Part shown: piece by piece, positions 1 through 9,190 of the stretch | How the letters are laid out: the number at the start of each line of letters is the position of its first letter | Numbering within the stretch: the first letter of the stretch is position 1 | Assembly (NCBI GenBank): GCA_018136815.1 | Contig: CM030935.1 | Span: 124,001 to 188,000, forward strand | Source: Isochrysis galbana | Lineage: Eukaryota; Haptophyta; Isochrysidales; Isochrysidaceae | Length of the DNA stretch: 64,000 nt | Reading direction: 5' to 3' | Translations under genes and position numbers: made by a program | The notes under the pieces: generated by a model | The model's database searches: none | Told to the model about the DNA's origin: nothing | The model's input: the letters and a program-made list of their open reading frames with translations, nothing else

Positions 1-1
1 G

Positions 2-724
2 GATATAAGTGTCAAGGTCTTGACTAAAGCGTTCCTCGCTTTGAGGAAAGTAAAAGCACAGAAATCCACGCTGAGATGGGAAAAGAGGCTACCGGTCCTC
101 TCGGGAAAGTGGAAACAAGTATCGCAACTGTACAAATATAACTTTTTAACACCTAGGGACTCTTATCTGCACTTCAAACATGTCCTGCATAGGAGGATAG
201 CTACGGCGAATCGTTTTGCAGACGATCCAACATGCCGCTTTTGCGGCATAGCCCCCGAGAGCTCCACTCATATAGCCACATGTATCGCGACGGAACCCGT
301 CTTCGAATTCATAGAAGGACTATTGGGGATTAACCTTAGGCCGGGATCTGAGACAGCCCAACGGCTTTTCTGCTATCAGGTAGACAGACCGCATCCCTCC
401 TCGGGATACTTGGGTATCCTGGCATGGAGGTATATCCTAACGGATTTCTACAACATACAATACGGCAACGCGGACGGGAGGTCCGCTAAGTCGATCTTAA
501 GAGCGATCCTTGCGAGATACCACCTATTAGTAACGGCGAAAGTCGGCTTCTTCCAGAGGCTAAAAAAACAACGTGAAAGTATGGGGTTACATGCCCCGAG
601 CAACAAACATATCAAAAAAATGATAAGCCCTCTCTACACGGTGGACAAAGACTTCAACCTAGAAGTATCGGAAGACCTCCTACAGGCGGCGGGAGGTCTT
701 GGTATACGAAACATCAGCACCTGA
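2..724 (+). CDS. LINE polyprotein, C-terminal part (partial)
   Basis: The frame is open to the window start, so the first apparent start codon at 20 is not a true start. The 240 residues hold the C-terminal region of the LINE polyprotein: a conserved HFKHVLHRR block and then a C-x2-C...H-x3-C knuckle (CRFCG...STHIATC), as in the zf-RVT-like tail of many LINEs, then a conserved AWRYILTDFYNIQYGN block. The role is presumably RNA or target-DNA binding during target-primed reverse transcription. It shows no internal stop and differs from copy B by scattered substitutions, so it looks recent. Confidence 0.85.
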   Translation, partial: DISVKVLTKAFLALRKVKAQKSTLRWEKRLPVLSGKWKQVSQLYKYNFLTPRDSYLHFKHVLHRRIATANRFADDPTCRFCGIAPESSTHIATCIATEPVFEFIEGLLGINLRPGSETAQRLFCYQVDRPHPSSGYLGILAWRYILTDFYNIQYGNADGRSAKSILRAILARYHLLVTAKVGFFQRLKKQRESMGLHAPSNKHIKKMISPLYTVDKDFNLEVSEDLLQAAGGLGIRNIST

Positions 725-1032
725 AGTAGCTAGCCTCCCTTTTAACAAGAGAACCCAATGGGCAGCAGGAGAGACTCTATGAGATATAGGAGAAGGTAGC
801 ACATGCCGAGTCAGAACAAAGGAGAAGCCATAGTCTCCCACCCCCTTCTCTCCAACTCCTGGCCGAAGCAGCGCGCGCGGCCTCCCCGGAACCAGCTTCT
901 CCGTTAAAGAGGGAACTGGGGAAGGGGGAGGGGGTTGTTAGGGGTTAAGGTTGGGTAGTAGGGAGGTCCACGAGCACACTGCCTCACGTCGCACACGTAG
1001 CGGAAATTTTTAAGAAGATTTTTTTTTTCTCT
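2..1032 (+). mobile_element. LINE copy A, 3' part, cut by window edge
   Basis: The open frame runs in from the left edge and is nearly identical to the C-terminal third of LINE copy B (9.19-12.28 kb). It is followed by a 3' UTR that also matches copy B: the stretch from about 830 to 1032 aligns with 12085-12287, including the terminal motif aatttttaagaagatttt. The T-rich end near 1021-1030 marks the 3' end of the insertion. This is an APE-type non-LTR retrotransposon. The rest of the element lies outside the window. Confidence 0.85.
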
Positions 1033-1517
1033 AGGACGACGAGACGACGAGTTCTCTTCTGGCCAATTGGTTCCTTCTTTGCTCTCTCTGTTCACCCACC
1101 GTGGCTTTCGCTCCCGTGTTTATTACGTGTTGCCCTTGTTTATGTTAGAAAGTGGTGTGGCGTGTCTTCGTACGCACCCAGCAGCCGTCGCAGCGCTCTG
1201 CGATCGAAGCCGTACCGTGACCCCTCGTACCCTTGAGCCCCTACTGCCTTGTGTGTGGTCTCTCGCTAGAAATCACCCACTAGAGATTGATTCAATCTGT
1301 TCCTATGGACCCATCACCACCCTCTGCACCGCAAAATTCGCCCTCGCCGCCGCGCGCGGACCCCGTCACCACTGCACCCGTGCCCAAGCCTTCCCAAGTA
1401 TCTTCACCCGCTACCCAAGTCGATAGGCCGCCTACGGACGCGTGGGTTGCCAAGGATGGAGTCTCAGGAGCCTTACCCGGATCCTGGGACTCGGCGTGCT
1501 CTTCGCCGTTCTCACGA
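1033..1517. other. Unassigned stretch, possible LTR-element leader
   Basis: There is no recognisable gene. A short Pro/Ser/Ala-rich frame begins near 1287 on the plus strand and resembles in composition the leaders of gag genes, but I could not tie it to a family. It lies between two LINE fragments of opposite orientation. Confidence 0.3.
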
Positions 1518-2197
1518 TTACCTTGTGGTCTCTCTCGCTATTTGGTGTTCGATCCCTAGTTTCTCTGCCAGGGATACGAGCTCCGCACTGGGGGTCAAGC
1601 TGATATAATTGCCTACTTCGTATAGTGGCCGGATGTCGGCCAAGTCTATCCTTTTTTTGGGTTGCCTCCCCATGCCCGCCTGGGCGGTTCGCGAGGTGTC
1701 TGTTGAGTTGGCGAAGTTTAGCGCCCTGCTTAGCTTCGTGAATCTTTCCAAGACCCGTACTAGTACTGATTCTTCTGAGAACGTGGCGTTGTCGTATTGT
1801 ATTCTGTAAAAGTCAGTTACGATGTATCTCCATGCTAGCATATATAGTGTTGCCAGTGCCTTGGGGCATGAGCCTTTTGGGTGCATAAACAATCTGTCTA
1901 TGATGCCTTGCTCGCGTGGTTTGTCCGGCTCGCTTGGGTGTCGGGCTAGGGAGTCAAGGGTGTCGAATATCTTCGTTAGTCTTGGGCACTCTCCCAGGTG
2001 TGTGGATGATTCGTCGGCTGTCTCGCAGAAGCGGCACGCTTTGTCCCGTTCTGGGAATCTGTTGGACGTGGCAATGCGCCTATGCGTTATGTGCTTGAAG
2101 TGTAGGTGTGTGTCTCTCGCTGTTACCATGGGCGAGGTGTAGATCCTGGCCAGATGTGCCCAGATATCGTCAGGTGAGACGGCTAAGATCGATCCTA
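1518..2197 (-). mobile_element. LINE fragment, C-terminal coding part
   Basis: The minus-strand frame ends at 1518 and encodes the LINE C-terminal region, closest to copy D (37.6-38.27 kb): both have PMVTARD, HFKHITHRR, the C-x2-C...H-x3-C knuckle, AWRYI-TDFYRI and the tail motif TAQAGMGRQPKKRID. Homology starts near 2197, where an oppositely oriented Gypsy reverse-transcriptase remnant begins. The frame upstream of that (to 2288) is a chance continuation. The copy is 5' truncated. I could not find its 3' end below 1518 with confidence. Confidence 0.8.
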
Positions 2198-2640
2198 GCG
2201 GTCGCCTTTCCCCGGAACAGCGAGCCCGAGTCCGCCGCCTGTTGGCCCTAAGGATAGCCGCTTTCGCCCCGAACCCCGGCGACCCCAATCGGACTCACCT
2301 CATGGAGGTAGAGCTCCCTCTCAATCCGACCGCCGTGCCTCACCGACACGCTCCCTCTCGTGTCGGGCGCGAAGGCGAGAAAATCATCGAAGCAGAAGTC
2401 GAAAAGATGGAAGCCCACGGAATAATCAGGAAGTCCAATTCTTCTTGGGCATCGCGAGTTGTGTTAGTCACCAAGAAAGACGGCTCGGTCCGCTTTTGCG
2501 TCGACTACCGCGACGTTAACTCGAAACTACGAATAGAGGATAGCCCTCTCCCCCTCACGGTGGAGGCTATCGACCGGCTTTCGTCCGGCGGTGGATCTTT
2601 GGACTCCTTCTCTTTCTCTTACTTTCTTTCGATGTCATCA
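2198..2640 (+). mobile_element. Ty3/Gypsy pol fossil (RT N-terminal part)
   Basis: The frame encodes the start of a Gypsy reverse transcriptase. It has LSPEQRARVRRLL, then the block with KMEAHGIIRKSNSSWAS, VVLVTKKDGSVRFCVDYR and a PLTVEAIDRL stretch, which are the standard motifs ahead of the RT active site. Only this small part is present. It is a broken relic, probably old, and it abuts the minus-strand LINE fragment. Confidence 0.8.
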
Positions 2641-3047
2641 AACGTTCCATGACTGTCTTCTGTCTTCTCTTCGGACATCGGTTGTAGTCTTCTGTCTTCT
2701 CTTCGTGTATCGGTGGTAGCTCCCCAGCGAGGTCTGCCCTCGTTATTCCGACCTCTCTGTCGCATGTCTGTGCGCCAATAAGTTGCCTTGGTACCGACGC
2801 TTGGCAGTCCGTCCTGGGTGTGGTTAGTTTTCGCCCTGTTTGGTTTAGTTCGTGTGTGTCCGTGTGCCGGTAACTTTTTGGGGTCCCTGCGTTGTAGTTG
2901 TAGCCCCTCGTGTCTACCTTGGATCCAAGAAGCTCTCGTTCTCATTCTCTCTCTTCTACTAGCTCGCTAGCTAGCCTCGTCCCTACCCTCCAACGCCGCG
3001 CGTTGCGAGCCTCCGAACCTCCGTCTCCCTCCTCGTCCCTAGCACTC
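2641..3047. other. Polypyrimidine-rich stretch, possible LTR or leader
   Basis: The sequence is TC-rich with two imperfect copies of ctgtcttctcttcg (2668 and 2693 area). It leads directly into a short conserved coding block at 3048. This could be an LTR-element leader, but no paired LTR is visible, so the call stays open. Confidence 0.3.
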
Positions 3048-3202
3048 GATGGCAGACACTGTCAGACCCGACTCCTACTATGACCTCTCAGATATATTCC
3101 CGCAAGCAACAACCAACGACTCTTTCACGGCCGCGTCAGCTGCCGGCTCGATCGAACGGCCCTCTGCTTACGAGCCAGTAGTCATCGCATGTTCGACAGA
3201 GG
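3048..3202 (+). mobile_element. Conserved N-terminal coding fragment, also at 46.5 kb
   Basis: An ATG at about 3049 opens a peptide containing VRPDSYYDLSDIFPQAT and AASAAGSIE. The same peptide occurs at 46518-46672 within a LINE-derived element. The two copies differ mostly at synonymous or mild sites over about 150 bp. A pyrimidine-rich leader lies upstream here and not in the other copy, so this could be the source-like context. It may be the start of a gag-like gene of an LTR element, but I do not recognise the family. It is only a fragment. Confidence 0.45.
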
Positions 3203-4203
3203 GGGCATTGCTCTAGGTGCTGCTTCCGCTCGCCCGGCGCTGCCCTCGCTCAGCCCAGCCACTGTCCCTCCCGGTCAGGAGACGTTGGCGCGCCTCTCCG
3301 CCCGCCTATGTGGACGCATCTCCTCCCGCCTATGGGACGCCTGCGCGCCTTCGTACGGTGGGGTGGGGTGCAACCACCTGCTTTGGTTTGGCTGAAGAGG
3401 AGCGAGGGCGCGGTGAAAGGGCGGGACTGGCTGCGATGTCCCCTTTTCTGCGGTCAAATCGCCTTGCTGCGCGTTTGTACTTTAATAATCCTTTAAGTAG
3501 AACTTATACCATCCACATGGTGGGCACTTGCGAAAAAAACAACCAAACCTGAGGTTGCACTCTCTCAGCTTTCTCTGCACCAGTATGAGAGTTCTCCCCA
3601 TGGGCCATGGGGTTGTTGGTAAAGTGACTGGCTAGGCCTGTGCCTCGTGCTTGCGCACGAGGCCAGTGCCGCGGCTGTGTAGGGGCCCAGCCGTGAGGCT
3701 TTCCCTATGGCTATGGGATGCGGCTTGGAGCCGGCGAGCCGGCTTGATTCAATGGGTGGGTGGCCACTAGTGGCTGGGAGGAGATGTGGATGTGGGTTGT
3801 GGTTGTGTGGGCCATGTTGGCCTTAAATACATTTCAAATGCATTCGAGGCCTACAACAACCCAGGACGCGCTTCAAATACAGCCAAATATATATGTATGT
3901 GGCCTAAATAATTTACTAAATACGTATTTCCCATCTAGTAGATCATCTAGGGCGGCCATGTACCGGGGAAATCAATTACATTGTTTCTAATCACGCTCGA
4001 ACCCACTTTGTTTCTAATCACACTTCATGGATGATGCAAAAAATAAGACGTTCGCGTGGTCCTCTTTCGACGGAACGCCACCTGCTAGGGGCACGCCCAC
4101 GAAGCGGAAGCGGGCACGCGCACGAAGCGGCAGCCTCTAGTAGTATTTTATTTTTCAAGTATCATGGACGGACGACGTGATTGGCCGCGGAGCGGCGCCG
4201 CCG
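3203..4203. other. Intergenic stretch with a perfect hairpin
   Basis: I see no convincing gene. A perfect inverted repeat gcctcgtgc-ttgc-gcacgaggc (9-bp stem, 4-base loop) lies at 3642-3663. The sequence aaaaaacaaccaaac near 3535 recurs at about 23704, suggesting a dispersed repeat end. AT-richer sequence at 3820-4160 precedes the sulfotransferase gene and is a likely promoter area. Confidence 0.4.
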
Positions 4204-5667
4204 ATGCGCGGCACCCCCGCCGTCGGCGCGGCGTGCGCTCTCTGGCTGGCGTTGGTGCCGTGCGTGGGCGGCTCGTCGATGCATGTTGAACATATCAGCT
4301 CGTACGACCGGCGGCTCTCCATCCTGCTCTCTGTTGCGCCCGATGTGCACCGCGAGCTGCCGCTGCCGCTCGAGGACAGGCTCTCTTCTCCCTGTTGGCA
4401 GCGCAATGGAAGCCGCCACTGCCTCCCTGCCTTTTTCCTTGCAGGCGCGATGCAGTGTGGGGCTGGAGACCTGTGGCAACGTCTCCGCCAGCACGCGCTC
4501 GTCCCCTCGCGTCACGATGCGCTTTCGCACTGGTGGACAAACCACCCACGCTCCCGTGCAGGGGACTTCAACACCTATGTGCGCCGCTTCTCGAACGAGG
4601 CCACGCTCCGAGCCATCGAGGCCGAGCCAGGCTCGCTGCTTGGTGACGCGTCTCCCGCTACTTTCACCTTCATATTCGCTGAATCGCTGAGGCTCCATTA
4701 TCGTTATCTCGACGCGTTCAATGCTTGCTATGCCCAATGCAAGGGGAAAAACCCTCCCGCAGATGTGCCTGCCTGCAAGTTGCGCCTCCGGGCGAGCGAG
4801 GGCGGCTATCGCGCCAATCACTGCTATGCGGTTGCCGCGCAGGCGACGGCACCTCTCACCTTCAACATCCCCTCCTTCGCCGCTACGATCCTGCCCAGCC
4901 TCAAAGTCATTGTCTTGCTACGTGAGCCCGCCGAGCGCCTGTGGATTGCGTATTGGAACTACGGTCAATACCCAGCGCGGTATGGGCAGTCGGCCACCGG
5001 CTTCGCATTCTACTTTGGTAACCAGTCGGCCGACTGGCGTCAGTGTGAGCGCCTCCACGGCTCGCATGCGTGCGCACTACGCTTCGAGGGGCACGGGCCG
5101 ACACAGGCGGATGTCTACTACCATTGCGACCAACTCATCAAAGGCATGTACTCAGAGTTTGTCGGCGAATGGCAGGTGAGCATCGTGCCCCCGCTCGATA
5201 CGAGGTAGTCACGGGTCATCAAGGGCGTAGCCGTCGGGCGATCTCTCTTCATATGTCAGGTCGACAATCCATACGCTTTGGGCAGCATGACTACTGCACA
5301 TCGCGCTTGGTCCATGAAGCAATCTTAATGCCACTCCCACACCTCACAGGCATGGTTCGGGCCGCGGCAGCTTTTGGTACTGGAGACCGGCGAGCATTTT
5401 ACCAGACCGATGCGCTCGACGCGCAGAGTTTGGCAATGGCTCGGGCTGCGCCCACCCACGGAAGGGGAACAGTTGTCAGCGCGGAGGCTTAAACCCGACA
5501 ACGAGATGTTGCGGACTCTCGAGAGACACGGCGAGCCACAAGGCAATGTGATGCGCGACGTTCGCACCTTCTACGCCCCATTCAATCGGGCTTTGGCAGC
5601 AGCGCTCGGTGAGCCCAAATTCGCAAGTGGCGCGTGGGCTATGCCTAAGCTCAGAATATTCGGATGA
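4204..5667 (+). CDS. Carbohydrate sulfotransferase, two exons
   Basis: Exon 1 is 4204-5175 and exon 2 is 5371-5667, joined in phase 0 (donor GTGAGC, acceptor gcggcag), giving about 422 residues. I chose the ATG at 4204 because it opens a hydrophobic signal peptide or signal anchor (ALWLALVPCVGG), as expected for a Golgi type II enzyme. An in-frame GTG at 4177 is not a likely start. The PAPS 5'-phosphosulfate loop area is PAFFLAGAMQCGAGDLWQRL, and the 3'-phosphate site is KVIVLLREPAERLWIAYWNY. Exon 2 supplies the C-terminal part with LVLETGEHF, a WLGL turn and FYAPFNRALAAALG, typical of Golgi carbohydrate sulfotransferases. The enzyme probably transfers sulfate from PAPS to a glycan in the secretory pathway. 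Oddly, the usual Lys of the K-x-G-T loop appears to be Gln, so activity is not certain. The substrate cannot be inferred. Confidence 0.78.
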
Positions 5668-6049
5668 GATCTTGAGTATTCTCGAAAGTTGTGAGGCACT
5701 CCAAGAAAACGCCCCGCAGGCTTGTGGCGTTGGTAGAGCAGGGGAAGGATGCCCGATCGTGCAGAGTAGTTAGTGATTCGACCTCCTTGAAGGGGCCATT
5801 CTCAAAACGCACCTCCGACCCTCTCACATCACTCGTCCACTCGGACACACGGAGCAAACTTTTTCTTTGGGTAGAGGTAGGCCCTCCCCCCCCACAACTA
5901 AGTTTACAATCAACATCTATGGGGCCGAAGCAAACATCTCGTTCGCGTTTCCCTGCTCCTTTCCTGTGCGCGCGGCTGTTGGCGGGGAGGAGGGAGGGGG
6001 GGGGGGGGGGTATATCTCTTGCGAGGTCCCTTCGGATTCCTCCTCTCCC
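5668..6049. other. 3' flank of sulfotransferase gene with poly-G run
   Basis: No gene is visible. The stretch ends in a run of about 16 G at 5995-6010 just before the minisatellite. Confidence 0.5.
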
Positions 6050-6443
6050 TCGCCTCGAAAGGATAGAGGAGAGAGAGTCGCCTCGAAAGGATAGAGGAGA
6101 GAGAGTCGCCTCGCCTCGAAAGGATAGAGGAGAGAAGAGGAGAGAGAGTCGCCTCGAAAGGATAGAGGAAAGAAGAGGAGAGAGAGTCGCCTCGAAAGGA
6201 TAGAGGAGAGAAGAGGAGAGAGAGTCGCCTCGAAAGGATAGAGGAGAGAGAGTCGCCTCGCCTCGAAAGGATAGAGGAGAGAAGAGGAGAGAGAGTCGCC
6301 TCGAAAGGATAGAGGAGAGAAGAGGAGAGAGAGTCGCCTCGAAAGGATAGAGGAGAGAAGAGGAGAGAGAGTCGCCTCGAAAGGATAGAGGAGAGAGATA
6401 GAGGAGAGAGAGTCGCCTCGAAAGGACAGAGGAGAGAGAGAGT
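6050..6443. repeat. Purine-rich minisatellite
   Basis: A tandem array is built on cgcctcgaaaggatagagg followed by variable ga-rich spacers (gagaga, gagaagaggagagaga). About a dozen core units occur, with unit lengths of roughly 27 to 38 bases. The purine strand is the plus strand. The array keeps long frames open on both strands, which are artefacts of the repeat. The even spacing is not CRISPR-like, because spacers are low-complexity variants of each other. Confidence 0.9.
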
Positions 6444-7357
6444 ACTGTCGTCGCTCGGCCAATCTGATTCCTCCCTCGCCTCACATTTGTAGTCTAGAGT
6501 ACTTTAGAGAAGTCGCTCGGCCAATTACCAACTTCCTCCTCTCAGACGGAGGACCTCGTGGGTTCTGCGTGCGTCGGTGGGGCGGCCGCTGCCGCTCGCT
6601 CGCTCCCTTTCTCTCGTCAGCCTCCCCTCCCCCCTCTGTCTCTTCTCCTCTCGCTCTGTCTCTTCTCTCATCTTCTCTTCATCGTGGTCTCTCTGCCTTT
6701 CTCCTTCCCTCCCTTCCTCTCTCTCTCCTCCTCCCCCTGTTTCTAGTTTGCTCTCTCAGTGCAACCGTCGCTTCTGAGGGAAGATGGTTAGCAATTCCAC
6801 ATCTTCCAGGGTGACCTCCACGGAGGAGCAGGAGAGCGACGGTAACAAGGTGCGTCATCTTGTCACATCGTTTTCATCGCCAGACTACTCACCCTCACCT
6901 TGCGATCAGCATGTTCAAGCTCACTCATACGCCTGCCCGCGCTGCTTAGACTCCGGACACGCGTGATGGGACGCTGCTGCTGCTGTCAAATGGTACCACA
7001 CGCAAACCAAGGAATCCGTACGAGAGAAAGCTTGCGCTACTTGAGCACGAGCACCGCATGAAGGAGAAGGCCAGCAGGAAAATGGCCCGGATTTGAGGTG
7101 CGGAGAAGTAAAAGGGGTCTCCTCTCTTATCGTGCGTTCCTGCCATATGTGCTTGTAGACAGAGGAGTCGCATGCGAGTAGTGGATAGGGTAGTGGATTC
7201 TCCCTGGCGTGCGGATCGCTGCCCTAGGCGGCGCCGACATTGAATATGTACCGCATCAGCTGCCGTCAAACCTGGGCATATGGTGCACGCTTGCAAAATT
7301 CTTCGCTTTAGCGGGCTCGAGGTGGCTCTTTTGACTGTTGCTCCAATTTTTATCCAA
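6444..7357. other. Polypyrimidine leader and unassigned sequence
   Basis: A TC-rich tract (6595-6755) precedes an ATG at 6784 whose short frame (MVSNSTSSRVTSTEEQESDG) meets a possible donor aag|gtgcgt near 6850. It could be a first exon or an element leader. No downstream partner exon was recognised, so I do not call a gene. Confidence 0.3.
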
Positions 7358-8110
7358 AAAAAACGTCCTTATATTCTCGCCCCGCGCGCGGCCTTGAATC
7401 CCTAGCTTGCAGCCACGACCGCCCCCTTCTCACCCCCCTTTTCCTGCCTTGCGGCGCGTCCCTCGTGCTCTATTTAGGGGCTCGGATCACTACTCACTAC
7501 GGGGTTTTCAGGGGCCTGTCAGGGGTCAATGGGAGGCGGCGTGAGCCAGTCCCCAATGATCTAGTTCTCTCCTTCCTCCTGCGCCATCGGGCGACTGGTT
7601 GTTGTTGTCTAGTAGTGGTTCCTCTTTTGGAGTGGGTTTTGTTCTTGGGGATGCGTGTGAGCGTAGTGTGTTTTGAGGTGGGGTGGTGGGGTCTTCTTTC
7701 TCTGGTTGTATTTCAGGCTAGCCTTGAGCCCTACTCTTAGTCCCAGTGTCCCAGTGCCCGCGCTATTCGAGTGAAGTTGTCGCCCGTTACACGAGGGTAT
7801 CTTTGTCGTTCGTCGTGAAGATCGGAGCCGCTGAGGTCTAGTGCGTTCTTGATCTTCGTCGGTCTTCGGTTTCCTCCCCCTGGGACGCTTCTCGCGTGCG
7901 CGCGGTCGAGTGTGTGCATGAGTGAGGGCTCGAGCCATCTTACGAGGGTCGGGAATCGGCTTAGGGTGTTTTCTTTTGGGTGTTTTCTATCACGGGTATG
8001 TGATGAACAGTGTAGTTGTCGAAATCCACTCTGTAGAAGTCTCTTATTAGTAGTATGTATCTCCATGCTACCATGCTATCATGTATATGGCTTTATGGCT
8101 ATCTGGATCC
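7358..8110 (-). mobile_element. LINE fragment, 5' truncated, minus strand
   Basis: Read on the minus strand, the piece ends with a LINE 3' UTR core (tagagcacgaggg..., then the GCC-GCAA-GGC hairpin at 7446-7455) and a T-rich tail at about 7358. The upstream coding remnant (8066-7737) ends in KIKNALDLSGSDLHDER and a final LARALG-like motif that aligns with the last 45 residues of copy G. The coding part carries several disruptions relative to copies E and G, so this looks like an older copy. Confidence 0.75.
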
Positions 8111-8129
8111 GGTGTCGGTGAATTAGGAT

Positions 8130-8340
8130 AGATAGGCGAAAAGCCGGTATTTCGTTTTTTGTGTCACCAGGAAGGAGGGCCGTGAAGGCAGGCTCAACGC
8201 AGAGGCTCGTCAGTCACGCGTGGACGGCCGCCTCGGTGAGCGGGTCCTGGTTCTCGATGCCGAGTTCGAGACCAAAATTTGCGATTCGAATTTTGTTTTT
8301 GCTGTTACTATAATTGTTGGCTCGTTTAAGGTAATAAACC
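8130..8340. repeat. Dispersed repeat fragment
   Basis: The sequence around gagttcgagaccaaaatttgc and ttgtttttgctgttactata resembles the right part of the repeat at 39720-39820 (tcgtctcgaaattcgaag...accgttacggtaatt). Both end in cgtttaaggta. It is probably a diverged copy of the same dispersed element. Confidence 0.4.
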
Positions 8341-8379
8341 GGCATGACTTCGACTTCTCGTTCTGCAGTCGCTCTGCGA

Positions 8380-8410
8380 GACTCTCTCTCTCTCTCTCTC
8401 TCTCTCCGTC
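8380..8410. repeat. (TC)n microsatellite
   Basis: A run of about 15 TC/CT dinucleotides. It produces an artificial Arg-Glu-Arg-Glu tail in the minus-strand copia frame. Confidence 0.9.
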
Positions 8411-8449
8411 CGCCTCTCCTCGGCCGACGGCAGGAAGATTCGTCCAAAA

Positions 8450-8935
8450 CATTCTCCGGTCCCAAGATATCTCGTGGGCCTCTCACCAGGACGCGGTCTT
8501 TGGAGCCCCTGAGCCCTGAGGTATATGAGCGCTCGTACGGCCGCGTGGAAATGGGTAGCACCGGGATTAGTCATGAACCGGGACAACTGGGAAGCCGCAT
8601 AGGCCAAATCAGGTCGAGACATATTGGCGAGCCATAAGAGGCCGCCAACGATAGCCATATAGGCCTCTCGACGAGGCGCCATGGCGTCGTACTCGGGGGA
8701 CCCGACTTCAGGCGAATCAGCTGGGTCAAGGAGGGTCTCACCCAAAGGAGCATCGAAACTCCGTGTGTTGTTTTCACCGATGAAGGATTCATGGAAGGGA
8801 AGGTGGGGAAGAGAGCGAAGACGCGACACGCCGAACGAATCGACGAACCGAGGCCAATCCGGCCCAAGGGGTGCCCAAGGAAGCAACTCTCTTGGGTGGG
8901 AGGGGTGGTCCAAAGAGGATTCCACCCATTGAGGC
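8450..8935 (-). mobile_element. Ty1/copia pol fossil (RT C-terminal part)
   Basis: The minus-strand frame encodes the end of a copia reverse transcriptase: YMAIVGGLLWLANMSRPDLA followed by YAASQLSRFMTNPG and a histidine/alanine stretch leading to LIYLRAQG, equivalent to the LRYLKGT motif. Only this portion is present. It is a broken relic. LINE copy B is inserted just downstream on the plus strand. Confidence 0.8.
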
Positions 8936-9190
8936 TCAAGGAGGGGCCATGATGAGCCACCTCCCCTCCCCCCTCACCTTGCATTGTCAAACGGTCATGA
9001 GCGACCATTGACGCAAGGCGAGGAACCTGCCCAAAGATCCGCTCCGAGCGCGCGGAACGCGCTCGTTGCTCGAAATTTTGGGCAGGGGGGGCGGACCCAG
9101 TAGAATCCAGCCCATTGGGGCCCAAGGGGAGGCCATGAGCCATCCTCCTTGTCCCCTCCACACCACAAGCCATCGGCTCACCATGGAGAC
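8936..9190. repeat. Two imperfect direct repeats
   Basis: About 60 bases at 8928-8985 (cattgaggctcaaggagggg...gagccacctcccctcc) recur at 9105-9165 (cattggggcccaaggggagg...gagccatcctccttgtcccc). They sit between the copia relic and the 5' end of LINE copy B. Confidence 0.6.

Noticed and set aside
6050-6443. Possible CRISPR-like array
   Set aside because: Spacers are low-complexity variants of one another and unit length varies. It is a eukaryotic minisatellite.
5651-6484. 277-codon minus-strand frame rich in SSLLYPFEATLSP-like repeats
   Set aside because: It is the antisense reading of the minisatellite at 6050-6443. The periodic peptide follows the DNA repeat.
8326-8449. Arg/Glu-rich C-terminal tail of the minus-strand copia frame
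   Set aside because: It is encoded by a (TC)n microsatellite and is not part of the pol gene.
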